Source: Planctomycetota bacterium | Lineage (GTDB): Bacteria; Planctomycetota; Planctomycetia; Pirellulales; Pirellulaceae | Assembly: GCA_026692845.1 (NCBI GenBank) | Contig: JAPLNM010000044.1 | Span: 1 to 64,000, forward strand | DNA length: 64,000 nucleotides | Direction: 5' to 3' | Shown here: piece after piece, positions 45,980 through 56,500 of the stretch | Layout of the letters: each line of letters opens with the position of its first letter | Position numbering within the stretch: position 1 is the first letter of the stretch | Notes under the pieces: model-generated | The model's database searches: none | The model's input: the letters and a program-made list of their open reading frames with translations, nothing else | Told to the model about the DNA's origin: nothing | Translations under genes and position numbers: made by a program

Positions 45980-47824
45980 ATGAAAATTAATCGAAGCTCC
46001 CATCGTCGTTCGACTTGTCCTGCTAGCCGGTCGCGAAGAGGCGGTGTACGCGGAACCATCTTGGGACTGTTGGCCGTCAGCGGTCTGTGTGGCGGTGGTT
46101 ACTACTGGTTCATCAACCGTCCAGGCAGCAACTTGGAAAGCTCCACCGAGCCGATGTTCCATCAGGTCGCCGAGGGGCCGTTTGACCACATCGTTTTGGA
46201 ACAAGGCGAAATCGAATCGAGCAGCAACAACGAAGTCAAATGCGAAGTCAAAGGACGCGGAGGCAGCGGTACCCCGATTCTTTCGGTCATCGCCGAAGGG
46301 ACTTTGGTCAAGAAAGGGGAAACCCTTTGTCAACTCGATTCCTCGGCACTGGATCAGGACGCGAAAAACCAAAGGATTATTGTTAGTTCGGCCGAATCAG
46401 CTGTCATCAGCGCCGAGGCTGCCGTCAACAAAGCGGTGATCGCTCGCCAAGAATACCTCGAAGGGACTTTTCTAACGGAGCGAAAATCGATCGTCAGCGA
46501 GATCGCCGTCGCCCAACAGTCGCTTCGAAAAGCCGACCTATCGCTCGAAAGCGCCGAGAGGCTGGCGGCCAAAGGGACCCTCAAGCCCTTGCAGATCGAG
46601 GCCGAAGAATTCTCCGTGGAGAATGCCAAAAGCAACCTCGAGTCGGCCTTGGGCCGCTTGAAAGTTCTCGATGAACTGACCAAAGCGAAAATGCTCGTCC
46701 AATTCGATGCCGACATCGAAACGACCAGAGCCAAACTCGAATCCGATAAAAACACCTTGGGGGAAGAAAAGAACAAGCTTCAGGAAATCCAAGCTCAAAC
46801 GAAAGCTTGCACGATCATCGCACCGGCAGACGGCCAAGTGGTCTATGCGAACAAGAGCTCCGGCCGGGGTGGCGGCGAATTTATCGTCGAAGCTGGATCT
46901 TTGGTCCGCGAGCAACAGACCATCTTTCTGCTTCCCGATCCGACGCGCATGCAGGTCAAAGCCAAAATCAACGAATCTCGCATCAGCTTGATCCGCGAAG
47001 GCATGCCGGTGAAAATCCGTGTCAATGCGGCTGAATACGAGCTGCTCGGACGAGTGATCAAAGTCAACAAATACGCCGAGCCTGGAAACTGGTGGGGTTC
47101 GAACGTTAAGGAATACGCCACCTTCATTCAAATCGTCGAGCCACCCGAGACGATCCGAACCGGCATGACGGCCGAAGTGAGAATCTTTGTTGAACAAATC
47201 GACAAAGCGCTCCAGCTCCCTGTACACGCCGTCTACGAATACAAACGGCACCACTTTGTCCTTGCCCGCGACGGCGAAAAATGGGACACACGCGAAATCA
47301 AAATCGGTGCGACCAACGATAAATTTGTCACCGTCAAAGAGGGGATCAAGCCCGACGACAACGTTGTGCTCGACCCAAGGAACCATATGGATAAAATGAA
47401 TCTTCCTGAAATCATGGAAGTCGACGACCGTTCGAAACTTGTGGCCATGTCCAACGAACCTCTTCCGAAATCCGCGACCCCAGAAGCAGCCTCTCCAGGG
47501 GCCGGTGGTCCCAATGCAGCCGGAGCTGCTCGCCCAGGGGCAGCGGGAATGAGCTCCGATGCGATCGTCGGAATGATCATGCAACGGATGGATACCAACA
47601 CCGATGGTAGCCTCTCGCAAGAAGAGGTCGCATCCGATGAACGGATGAAAAGCTCCTTTGGCGACTACGATGCCAACAAAGACGGAAAAGTCGACCGTAG
47701 CGAACTGGCCGCCGGATTCAAAAAACGCATGGCCGCCATGGGTGCAGCAGGAGCTGGTGGTCCTGGTGGCGGTGGTCCCGGTGGTGGCGGGGCCAGTCGC
47801 GGGCCTGGTGCGCCAGCAAATTAG
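45980..47824 (+). CDS. HlyD/RND-type periplasmic adaptor with C-terminal EF-hand pair and Gly-rich tail
   Basis: TM near N-terminus, biotinyl-lipoyl-like and coiled-coil regions, CTIIAPADGQVVYANKSSG; DTNTDGSLSQEE and DANKDGKVDRSE EF-hand loops. Confidence 0.85.
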   Translation: MKINRSSHRRSTCPASRSRRGGVRGTILGLLAVSGLCGGGYYWFINRPGSNLESSTEPMFHQVAEGPFDHIVLEQGEIESSSNNEVKCEVKGRGGSGTPILSVIAEGTLVKKGETLCQLDSSALDQDAKNQRIIVSSAESAVISAEAAVNKAVIARQEYLEGTFLTERKSIVSEIAVAQQSLRKADLSLESAERLAAKGTLKPLQIEAEEFSVENAKSNLESALGRLKVLDELTKAKMLVQFDADIETTRAKLESDKNTLGEEKNKLQEIQAQTKACTIIAPADGQVVYANKSSGRGGGEFIVEAGSLVREQQTIFLLPDPTRMQVKAKINESRISLIREGMPVKIRVNAAEYELLGRVIKVNKYAEPGNWWGSNVKEYATFIQIVEPPETIRTGMTAEVRIFVEQIDKALQLPVHAVYEYKRHHFVLARDGEKWDTREIKIGATNDKFVTVKEGIKPDDNVVLDPRNHMDKMNLPEIMEVDDRSKLVAMSNEPLPKSATPEAASPGAGGPNAAGAARPGAAGMSSDAIVGMIMQRMDTNTDGSLSQEEVASDERMKSSFGDYDANKDGKVDRSELAAGFKKRMAAMGAAGAGGPGGGGPGGGGASRGPGAPAN

Positions 47825-47868
47825 CAAGCAGTAGATCGAAACACTTCAGAGTACTATTTTTAATCACT

Positions 47869-48636
47869 ATGCAAGACGCTTTTACGACCGAAGGATATGC
47901 ATGTAGAGTCGTTGACCTGAAGAAGGAGTACGTGCTCAAAAGCGAGACCGTACGCGCGCTTCGAGGGGTAACCTTCGATGTTCCGACCGGGGACTACGTT
48001 GCGATCATGGGACCCTCAGGGTCCGGCAAAAGTACCTTGCTCAATATGCTTGGGTGTTTGGACAAGCCCACCTCGGGGAGTTTGTGGCTCGGGCATGACG
48101 ATGTGGCCAAGATGACCGACGATCAGTTGGCCGAAATTCGTTCCCAGAGGATCGGATTTGTTTTTCAGTCGTACAACCTTATTCAGCAATTGACGGTCGT
48201 CGAGAACATTCAAGTCCCGCTGTTTTATCAAGGCAAGGCGCTGACAGCGGCTCAGAAAAATCGCAGCATCGATTTGGCAAAAATGGTAGGTCTAGGCGAT
48301 CGTCTCGGTCACCGTCCGACGCAGCTTTCGGGGGGACAGCAGCAGCGCGTTGCGATCGCTCGCTCCTTGGTCAACGACCCTTATTTTATCCTCGCTGACG
48401 AACCGACAGGAAACTTGGATTCTCGGACGACTGAGGAGATTCTTCAAACCTTCGAGCGTCTCAACAACGAAGGCCGAACGGTCATTTTAGTCACGCACGA
48501 AGACGAGGTTTCGAAGCGAGCCAAGCGGGTGGTGCGACTCAAGGATGGCCGGTTGCAATGGGACAAGATCAACGAGCAGCAGCTCCGCGATGAAGCGGCA
48601 CGCTATGCGATCGATAACATGCCCGTAGAAGTTTAA
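47869..48636 (+). CDS. ABC transporter ATP-binding protein (MacB/LolD-like)
   Basis: Walker A GPSGSGKST, LSGGQQQRVAIARSLVNDPYFILADEPTGNLDS. Confidence 0.96.
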   Translation: MQDAFTTEGYACRVVDLKKEYVLKSETVRALRGVTFDVPTGDYVAIMGPSGSGKSTLLNMLGCLDKPTSGSLWLGHDDVAKMTDDQLAEIRSQRIGFVFQSYNLIQQLTVVENIQVPLFYQGKALTAAQKNRSIDLAKMVGLGDRLGHRPTQLSGGQQQRVAIARSLVNDPYFILADEPTGNLDSRTTEEILQTFERLNNEGRTVILVTHEDEVSKRAKRVVRLKDGRLQWDKINEQQLRDEAARYAIDNMPVEV

Positions 48637-48669
48637 TTACACACGCTGAGAGCTTGGAGAAACATCGTC

Positions 48670-49995
48670 ATGGCAATTCTGCTTGGTACCATCGGGCTGG
48701 GGATCAAAAGCCTGTGGCTTCACCCGATGCGCTCGATCTTGACGGTCCTTGGGATCTTCATCGGCGTGGCGAGCGTGATCTGGTTGCTTGCGATCTCCAA
48801 AGGGATCGGTGACGAAGCGCAGCGTCAAATCGAGAGTCTCGGCGCCGACACGATCATGATCCGCACAGTCAAGCCACCGAGCGAGAAAATGTCCAGCCAA
48901 GGCTTGACCCCCTACGGCTTGACGCGCGAAGAGTACGACATGCTTGTGGCTACGGTGCCGACGGTCAAAAGCGCGATTCCCATCCGCGAGATGCGGCGTC
49001 AGTTTCAGTTCAAGAATCGCAAGCTCGATGGTCGGCTGGTAGGATGCACGCCGGAGTATGCCGATGTGACGAAGCTCGAGATCGTCTCGGGGCATTTCCT
49101 CAGCGATGCAGAGAACTTCTCTCGCGATTGCCACTGCGTCTTGTCGGCCAGAGTTGCCGAGCGGCTTTTCCCCTTCGAGGACCCGGTCGGGCAGCGAATC
49201 TACATGCCCGAGAATCAAGACTTTTATTTGGTTGTCGGGGTATTGAAGCCCAAGGGGGCCACGGCAGCCATCGGCGGATCGATGGCAGCTCAAGACTTCT
49301 CAAACGACGTTTACATCCCGATCCAAACGCTCCAGCAACGCATCGGCGATACGGTCATGACCATGCGCTCCGGATCTCGCGAGGGGGAGATCATCGAGTT
49401 GAATCAAATCACGCTTCGATGCAGCGATGTTTCGGAGGTCAAGAAGACGGCTGAATTGGTGCAGGCCGCATTGTCGAGTCACGAGAAGATGGAAGACATC
49501 TCGGTGGTTGTTCCTTTGGAGTTGCTCGAACAGGCTCGCACGACGAGAGCGATGTTCATGTTGTTTATGGGGATGATTGCGGCGATCTCGCTGCTTGTCG
49601 GTGGGATCGGGATTATGAATATCATGCTAGCGACGGTCACGGAACGAACGCGTGAGATCGGGATCCGCCGGGCGCTAGGTGCCAAACGTCGAGACATCGT
49701 GCGTCAATTCTTGGTCGAGACAAGCGTGCTGAGTCTCACCGGTGGGATCCTTGGGATTCTCTTCGGGCTGTTTTGCAGTCCAGCGGTCGACTTGGCTCGG
49801 GAGTTTGCGACCGCTTGGTTCCCCAAGCAGATGGCGGATTTGCCCGAGGTGGTGCGAGTGGTCAAGCCATCGATTGTTCCAGAGAGCATCCCTGGGGCAT
49901 TTTTTATATCGCTTGCGGTGGGATTGATTTTTGGAATCTACCCTGCGATGCGTGCTGCGAAAATGAATCCGATCGAGGCATTGCGGCACGAGTAA
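48670..49995 (+). CDS. MacB-like ABC transporter permease (FtsX domain)
   Basis: 441 aa; ILTVLGIFIGVASVIWLLAISKGIGDEA, GGIGIMNIMLATVTERTREIGIRRALGAKRRDI. Confidence 0.94.
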   Translation: MAILLGTIGLGIKSLWLHPMRSILTVLGIFIGVASVIWLLAISKGIGDEAQRQIESLGADTIMIRTVKPPSEKMSSQGLTPYGLTREEYDMLVATVPTVKSAIPIREMRRQFQFKNRKLDGRLVGCTPEYADVTKLEIVSGHFLSDAENFSRDCHCVLSARVAERLFPFEDPVGQRIYMPENQDFYLVVGVLKPKGATAAIGGSMAAQDFSNDVYIPIQTLQQRIGDTVMTMRSGSREGEIIELNQITLRCSDVSEVKKTAELVQAALSSHEKMEDISVVVPLELLEQARTTRAMFMLFMGMIAAISLLVGGIGIMNIMLATVTERTREIGIRRALGAKRRDIVRQFLVETSVLSLTGGILGILFGLFCSPAVDLAREFATAWFPKQMADLPEVVRVVKPSIVPESIPGAFFISLAVGLIFGIYPAMRAAKMNPIEALRHE

Positions 49996-50086
49996 GCTCG
50001 ACCAGAAGGGTTGTTGTTTAACCCGCAGCCAACGGCGAGGAGGTTGCCAGTACTAGGCGGAACGCCATGGGGAGCTTGTGGGGGGA

Positions 50087-50121
50087 AGAGACGAAACACA
50101 GAGTCACGGAGGTCACGGAGA
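50087..50121. repeat. single arm of a dispersed palindromic repeat
   Basis: GACGAAACACAGAGTCACGGAGGTCACGGAGAGACG; matches the 'ACACAGAGxCACGGAGGxCACGGAG' style of arms seen elsewhere. Confidence 0.45.
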
Positions 50122-50216
50122 GACGAACCAGAGCTGGAGGCTAGAGAGTCATCCTCCGGGCTAAGGAGCCTCTTGCGAGCTATAGCTCACACCGTTTGAA
50201 TCGCTCAGTGGTGAGG

Positions 50217-51206
50217 TTACTTGGACTTGGGATTCAGGCTGGCTTTGAATAGGCGTCGGGCCAGGGTGGGGTGGAAGGGGGTCCAGCCATCCGACGAGCG
50301 GTCCTGGGCGATCAGTTCTTGTGCTGTATTGAGTTTCGCATCCATCTCGTCTAGGTAGTGGAACACGAGGGCTTCGAGCGTCATGGGGACTTTTGGGCTA
50401 CCGTGGTCCAGGGATCCGTGGTGGCTTACGACGATGTGTTGCAATCGCAGAAGTTTCTGTGGGTCGATCGCAACGCCCTTGGCTTGCAAGCGATTCGCGA
50501 TTGCATCGAGCATCACGACACCTTGGACCAAGTGGCCTAGTAGTTGTCCGGAGTCGGTGTAATTGAGTTCGTTTTCGAAAGAGAGTTCTTCAATTTTCCC
50601 TAGGTCGTGGACCAAAGCGGCGGCCATGAGCAGATCGCGGTCGACCTGCGCGTAGTGTCGACTTGCAAACTCGCACAGTTGCATCAGCGAGACGATATGT
50701 TCGAGCAATCCGCCTGGATAAGCGTGGTGGGTTTTGGTACCTGCGGGAGCGATCTGCAGACGTTTGCTGGTCCGATCATCCGAGAGGATTTCTTTGCAAA
50801 TTGCCGAGACAGTCGGGTCGCTGAGGGTGTTTACCAGAGAGCCCAAGGATTCCCAGTGCGCGGTGACTTGATTGCGATCGAGCGCATCGAACTCTTCGAG
50901 TGCGACTTGGTCGGCATCGACATTTTGCATTTGATTGACGATGATCTGCAGATTTCCGTTATGCAGTTGCGTCATGCCTTGGACGCGAGCATAGGACCCT
51001 TTGGGGAATCTTTCGCAAAGACGTTCATCGGCGTTCCAACGCATCGCAGAGATCATGCCGCTACGGTCCTGCAATTGGAGCAGCAGGTACGGGTTGCCTT
51101 GGCGGTTGGATCTCAATTGCCGATCGGCGATTTTGAATACCGCGTCGACTTGAGTTTGCGGGAGCAGTTCGGCGATGTATTGGCGAACTGGGGAGTTGGT
51201 ATTCAT
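50217..51206 (-). CDS. OB-fold/HD-domain 3'-5' exoribonuclease (YhaM family)
   Basis: 329 aa; N-terminal OB fold, THHAYPGGLLEHIVSLMQLC, AAALVHDLGKIEEL, VVSHHGSLDHGSPKVPMTLEALVFHYLDEMDAKL. Confidence 0.9.
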   Translation of the reverse strand: MNTNSPVRQYIAELLPQTQVDAVFKIADRQLRSNRQGNPYLLLQLQDRSGMISAMRWNADERLCERFPKGSYARVQGMTQLHNGNLQIIVNQMQNVDADQVALEEFDALDRNQVTAHWESLGSLVNTLSDPTVSAICKEILSDDRTSKRLQIAPAGTKTHHAYPGGLLEHIVSLMQLCEFASRHYAQVDRDLLMAAALVHDLGKIEELSFENELNYTDSGQLLGHLVQGVVMLDAIANRLQAKGVAIDPQKLLRLQHIVVSHHGSLDHGSPKVPMTLEALVFHYLDEMDAKLNTAQELIAQDRSSDGWTPFHPTLARRLFKASLNPKSK

Positions 51207-51242
51207 GTTTTCGATTCCGTTTCGATACGAAGTTGCCAGCGA

Positions 51243-52112
51243 TCAACTGCTGGCGCTCGAGTAGCTTCGGAGGGCCTTTTGAAAGACCCATCGGCTCAGT
51301 ATGAGGGCGACGATCGTAGCCAGAAAGGCGAAAACCGCTAGCCCCCATTCCCAGCCTTGGCGTGGCGAAAGGGGCTGGGCCAGCAGCCTTGCTGGAACAT
51401 TGATGATCACCAGAATCGGAAAGACGAAGGTGAAGATATACCACAAAGGGATCCCCCAACCGCTTTGGTAGATCTCCATCGGATAGCGAGAGAAGTTGGT
51501 GATGTAGAACCAAAAATCATAGAGGCTTTGGTTCCTACCGAGCCAGATGCTCGTGGCTGCCAAGCAGACGATCAGGCTATAAAAAAGGGCCACGCCACAA
51601 ACCAGGTAGACCCCGTAGAGCAGGCCGATACCGATTGAGAATTCCCAGGGCGGATCGGTGCGCGAGGAGAGTCGCCAAAGCGCGTAGGCCAGGATGCCTA
51701 AACCCGCGACGGCGTTGCTTAGCGAGGCCCATTCGACACGCCTGAAGGAGATCAGAAACTGCGTGTCGATCGGTTTGAGCAATGCGTAGTCCAAGCCTCC
51801 GGTTCGAATCAGTTCGCTGAATTCCTGGGCGTTGGGCATGAGGAAGGCTTGGACAATCGCGTTGACGATCCAGGTGGTTGCAAGAAACACGTAGAACTCA
51901 TCTCGTCCCCAGCCTGTGGATGCTCCGATGCTGCGCACGTGAAAGAAAATCAGAAGGTAGAACCCTAAGTTCATCGACAGCCAAGCAAGGCTCGAGACGC
52001 AGTCGATGATGAAATTCCCTCGGAAGGTCATATCGCGTAGGAGACTATTGCGAGCAAAGGCCAGGAGGAGTTGTCCGTGCCTGAGAGTACCATCGATCCA
52101 ACGGTTGATCAT
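51243..52112 (-). CDS. ABC-2 family transporter permease (COG3694/DUF990-like)
   Basis: 289 aa, 6 TM; NFIIDCVSSLAWLSMNLGFYLLIFFHV, EFSELIRTGGLDYALLKPIDTQFLISFR. Confidence 0.8.
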   Translation of the reverse strand: MINRWIDGTLRHGQLLLAFARNSLLRDMTFRGNFIIDCVSSLAWLSMNLGFYLLIFFHVRSIGASTGWGRDEFYVFLATTWIVNAIVQAFLMPNAQEFSELIRTGGLDYALLKPIDTQFLISFRRVEWASLSNAVAGLGILAYALWRLSSRTDPPWEFSIGIGLLYGVYLVCGVALFYSLIVCLAATSIWLGRNQSLYDFWFYITNFSRYPMEIYQSGWGIPLWYIFTFVFPILVIINVPARLLAQPLSPRQGWEWGLAVFAFLATIVALILSRWVFQKALRSYSSASS

Positions 52113-52146
52113 TCCTGTGGGCTTTCGTTTCGGTTGCGGTTTGCGG

Positions 52147-52194
52147 GCATCTCAGAGGGCATCTCAGAGGGCATCTCAGCGGGCATCTCAGAGG
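52147..52194. repeat. 12-bp tandem repeat (GCATCTCAGAGG), 4 copies
   Basis: Four consecutive copies, one with a single substitution, between two minus-strand genes. Confidence 0.95.
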
Positions 52195-52208
52195 GCCGCT
52201 TTGATCGG

Positions 52209-53453
52209 CTAGAACCGGCCTTGTTGGGCCCACAGTTCCGAGAGGACGACCGCGTGCTCGACGGCTTGGACCATCTCATCCAGGCAAGCGAATTCTTTGG
52301 TCGAGTGAATATTGTATTGGCCCACCGAGAGGTTTGGGGTAGGCAGTCCAAGATGGGACATCAGCGACCCGTCGCTTCCGCCGCGGATCGCGTCGCGTTT
52401 GCAGTATCGGCCTAGTTTTCGGAAGGCTTGTTCGGCCAAGTCTGCCGCCAGGGGGAATTCGCGCAGTTTGTCGCCGAGGTTTCGGTATTGCTCTTCGATG
52501 TGGATTTCGATTCGAAGTCGCGGTTCGCTTTGTTGCATGTCTTGGGCCAATTGACGCAGCAGATCCGCATGGTTGGCAAGGTTCGAGGTTTCAAAATCCC
52601 TGAGCAGGACTTGCACGCTCGCCTCGGACACCGAACCTTGGAAAACATAAGGGTGCAAGAAGCCTTCGCGGTTGCAAGTCGTTTCGGGCGAGAGGCGGTC
52701 GATCGGCAGTTTGGCGACGAAGTGGCTTGCTGCTTTCAACGCATTGACCATTTTTCCTTTGCCGACCGAGGGATGGGTGTTGTGGCCGTAGAACTTGATG
52801 GTGGCCAAGTCGGCTGAGAAGGTTTCGACATCGATGGTTCCCGACGCACCTCCGTCGAGGGTGTATCCGACGATCGCACCGGATTTGGACAGATCGAAGT
52901 GACGGGTTCCTCGTCCGATCTCCTCATCGCAAGTAAACAGGATACGAACCGGCCCGTGTTGAATGTTCGGGCGTTCCATCAGGTAGTTGGCCACTTCCAT
53001 GATCGAGGCCACACCTGCTTTGTCGTCGGCACCTAGGAGTGTTTTGCCATCGGTCACGATCAGGGTTTTGCCGACGAGCGAGGCGAGTTCGGGGGTATCG
53101 GATAGCTCGATGAAGTCTCCGTTGGCAAGTGGAATATCGCCTCCAGAATAGGGGCCGATGACTTCTGGTTTGCAGTGATCTCCAGGGGCTTCGGGGGATG
53201 TGTCCAGGTGTGCATTCAGAAGGATCGTAGGGACAGGTCCTGGGCAAGTTGCGGGAATTGTCCCCCAGACGAGTCCGTGGACGTCTTGTTCTGCATCGTC
53301 GATCCCCATGGAGCGCAACTGCTTGACAAGAATCTCGCCGAGGAGCCATTGCCCTCGACTGCTCGGGTAGTCTTGGGTGTTGGAATTGGCGGTTGTCCCG
53401 ATCTTGACATATTGCAGGAAGCGGTCGAGCAGGCGTTCGCGGTTGATGTGCAT
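52209..53453 (-). CDS. pepT: peptidase T (tripeptide aminopeptidase)
   Basis: 414 aa; LLNAHLDTSPEAPG, VTDGKTLLGADDKAGVASIMEVANYL, LFTCDEEIGRGTRHFD, RGGSDGSLMSHLGLPTPNLSVG. Confidence 0.95.
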   Translation of the reverse strand: MHINRERLLDRFLQYVKIGTTANSNTQDYPSSRGQWLLGEILVKQLRSMGIDDAEQDVHGLVWGTIPATCPGPVPTILLNAHLDTSPEAPGDHCKPEVIGPYSGGDIPLANGDFIELSDTPELASLVGKTLIVTDGKTLLGADDKAGVASIMEVANYLMERPNIQHGPVRILFTCDEEIGRGTRHFDLSKSGAIVGYTLDGGASGTIDVETFSADLATIKFYGHNTHPSVGKGKMVNALKAASHFVAKLPIDRLSPETTCNREGFLHPYVFQGSVSEASVQVLLRDFETSNLANHADLLRQLAQDMQQSEPRLRIEIHIEEQYRNLGDKLREFPLAADLAEQAFRKLGRYCKRDAIRGGSDGSLMSHLGLPTPNLSVGQYNIHSTKEFACLDEMVQAVEHAVVLSELWAQQGRF

Positions 53454-53530
53454 CTGAGTCCTCTGTTGACTTGGAATCTCGCCATTCTATCGCATTTGAT
53501 GATTGTGGGGATTCCGTGGCCCGGTAGGGA

Positions 53531-56500
53531 TTAAGAATGGGTGGATCGGTCTTGGGTCGGATCGGCGATGGTTTGGGGTTCTGCGAGTTGATTCCATGCC
53601 TGTTCCCATTGGGTCCAGGTTGTTTGGCTTGCAGCGAAAATCCAGCGGCGATCTGGGATGTCGGCTAGTCCGAGCGTTTTTGCGAGGCTGCTGGGTTGGA
53701 AGCTCGCGACATGGGGACCATCGAATTCCACGGTGCATGGATGGAGGAAGGATTCATCGGACCAGACGACCAGTCCGTGGTCTTGGACATCGTAGGGTTT
53801 CCCTTTGGAGAATTCCGATTCGACTTGGGCGCGGATCAGAAACACACCGCATTTGCGCATGAAACCGAGTATTGCCAAGTCGACGACTTTTTGGACCTTT
53901 TCGGGCGCTTGATCGAGCCCTCCTGTTTGGCGAGTCCAAGCGACAATCCAGCCGCTTTGCTCTTGGATTACCAGTTCGAAGGGATCCGGTTTATGCTCTT
54001 GAGAATTCGGTGAAATCGGTTTGATTCGGATCGTTAGGCTATTGGTTGCCGCGATCACCTCGGAGCACTCCAAGCGATACGCGTCGTTGGCTAGGGATTG
54101 ATTGACCATGGCGATCAATTCGCGGTCGACGCATCGGTGGACATGATCGGTTACGTGGTGGAGTTTTTTGTAGGCGCTGCGTCGTTTGGTAAACCGTTTG
54201 ACCGAAGCGGTTTGGTTTTCGAGTCTGCGCATGTTTCGAAAAAGCTTGGGCAAGGTGCCCGAGTGGAATCCGGGGCGGAGCAAACGCTCGATGGTTTCAC
54301 CGTGGCTACCTACTGGAATGGGCCCAAGGATCCCTCGACGATTTTGTCGAAACAATCTCCAGTTCTCTTTGAGCTCCCAAACGGCGAACCCGAAGAAACC
54401 GGGCAGGAAGACGATATTGAACCAGGTGATGGAAATCGCAAGGGGTTTGTTCATGTATTGGGTCAGAAACGCTTCGAGGTTGACCGCTAGGATCAGCAGG
54501 ACAGGCAGGAAGATCTTGTGGGCGACGGTCACGACAGGGAAGTGCTTGACGGGGTGGAGCGTCGGTTCGATGAGCAGATTGATATAGATTCGAATCAGGA
54601 AGGAGATCACGGACCAGAAGAATCCCAAGATGGCTTTGGCGATGAGCGACAGGAGACTTTCTTGGCTGTGGAATCGTAGCCATTCGTCGACCGCATAGAG
54701 AAATCTTTCGAATGCGAGCAACAAGCCTCGAAACAACTCGACGATCCAATCGATGGCGATGACAACCCAGCGCAGTCGGACCAGATTCCAGAAGCTTCCG
54801 ATGGCTTCAAAAAGAAGTTCTTGGACGTCTCGGCCCAAACGGGAATTCATCAGTGCGCTCAGGACGATCGCTTCGCAGGCCATGCGAAGGTTCGGGTGGG
54901 TCAGGACGCTCGGGGATCTTTGGATCAGCCATTCGGTGGCCAGGACCAAAGTCGCAGGCTTGATCCAGTAGCTCCAGGCGGTTTGCGTCCAAGGGTGCTC
55001 GAAGAACGAACGAATCGAGGCCCAGGGCAGGAGTTCTTGAGGCAGACGGATGCAGATCGCGTAGATCAGCTGACCGACCCACCGGATGGCTTTCCAAAGC
55101 CCCAAACGAAATCGGGGTAAGTGGATCAGCGCCATCAAAAAAAGTCCGACGACGATGACCAGGGGGATGATATTCAGTTGGTTCGAAACGATCTGATCGA
55201 CGGCTTGGTCTGCGGTTTTGGTGACTGTGGATGCTGGTTCGGTTTGCGATTCGGTGGCAAACGGAATCGGGTCGATCGATTCGGAGTGGGCTCGGGGATG
55301 GTCGCTGGTCCAGGTTTGGATTTTGTGCCAAATGTGTTGGATGCTTTCGATTAGGACCAGGGCACCGCCGAAGGGAATGATCAAAAATAGCGTGGCGAAA
55401 CGTCCTTTGGTGGTCCCGAAGAACATCGCGCTGATCATTTGGATCCAACGCAGGTAGAAATCGCCTTTGCGATAGACGCCATCGAGGACTTGGTCGAGGC
55501 GATCGTCGGCTTTGAGAAGTCGATCGCCGCTCCATGCTTCACGCAGACCGTGGAGATCGGGGAGTTTCAAATCGTTTTTGCTGACCGCATCGCGGAAATA
55601 GCCCATGGAAATGTATCCTCGCTCGGAGATGCAATCGAGTGCGTCTTCGACGAGCTTGTCCATAGCGATGCGTTCCGGGAACGAACTGGGGGTCATACCG
55701 ACCTCCAGCAGTGTGTTCCGCAGGGGTTCACGGATCCTTAGTCGCATCTGAGAGTCGGCTTGATGCGACGCTTGTTCGAGCAGCAGGGTCAATTGATCGC
55801 GTTCGACCCCGCTGAGCCGCACGTGCGTCAGCCTAGCTGTGGCGCTGGCAAGGTGCTTGGCCATCAAGACTTCTTGGAGATTGTAAAGTGGCCGACTCAA
55901 AGGTTTAGCGCCCAGGGAGGTCACCCAACGCAATAGATCTACGCGGTAGGAGATGCGTTCTTTGTCGAGACAGACTTTCTGCAGGTCGTACAGGAGGCGT
56001 TTTTCAGAGTTCCAGAAGCCTTGGATGGCGTTTCTGGCCAATGCCAAGAGGACTGCGTGCCAGTCGTTGTTATCCGAAGCGGGGAAGCCGATCGCTTCGC
56101 GCAAGCGTTTGACGAACAAACGCAAATCGGACTCGGCGGTCGACTCGGCCTTGGACCGTTTGCTTCTCGAGGGGGCCGAGCGAGCGGCGCGGAGCGAGGA
56201 ACTGATCGCGTGGACGGTATTGCCCCGATCGGTGGCACGGTCGCGTCTGCGCATGTAACGAAGGTATTTACGCTCCGAGGTGTCTTGTGCCAGACCGACG
56301 GACCATCGTTTCTGTGTGTTCTTTAGGACCACCTCGTCCTGCGACTCACGGCTTTGAGTATCGATGGATGCAGAACCCGAGATCCGCGATTGGTTTAGCA
56401 GTTCCTCGATGGGCAGATCCAACCGCATCTTGTCGGCGACACCATCGATACGTTGGATCGAGGGGAACCAGGTATCGAGGGTATCTGGATCAAAGTAACG

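Noticed and set aside
46538-47827. 429-aa minus-strand ORF
   Set aside because: Antisense to the HlyD-like adaptor gene.
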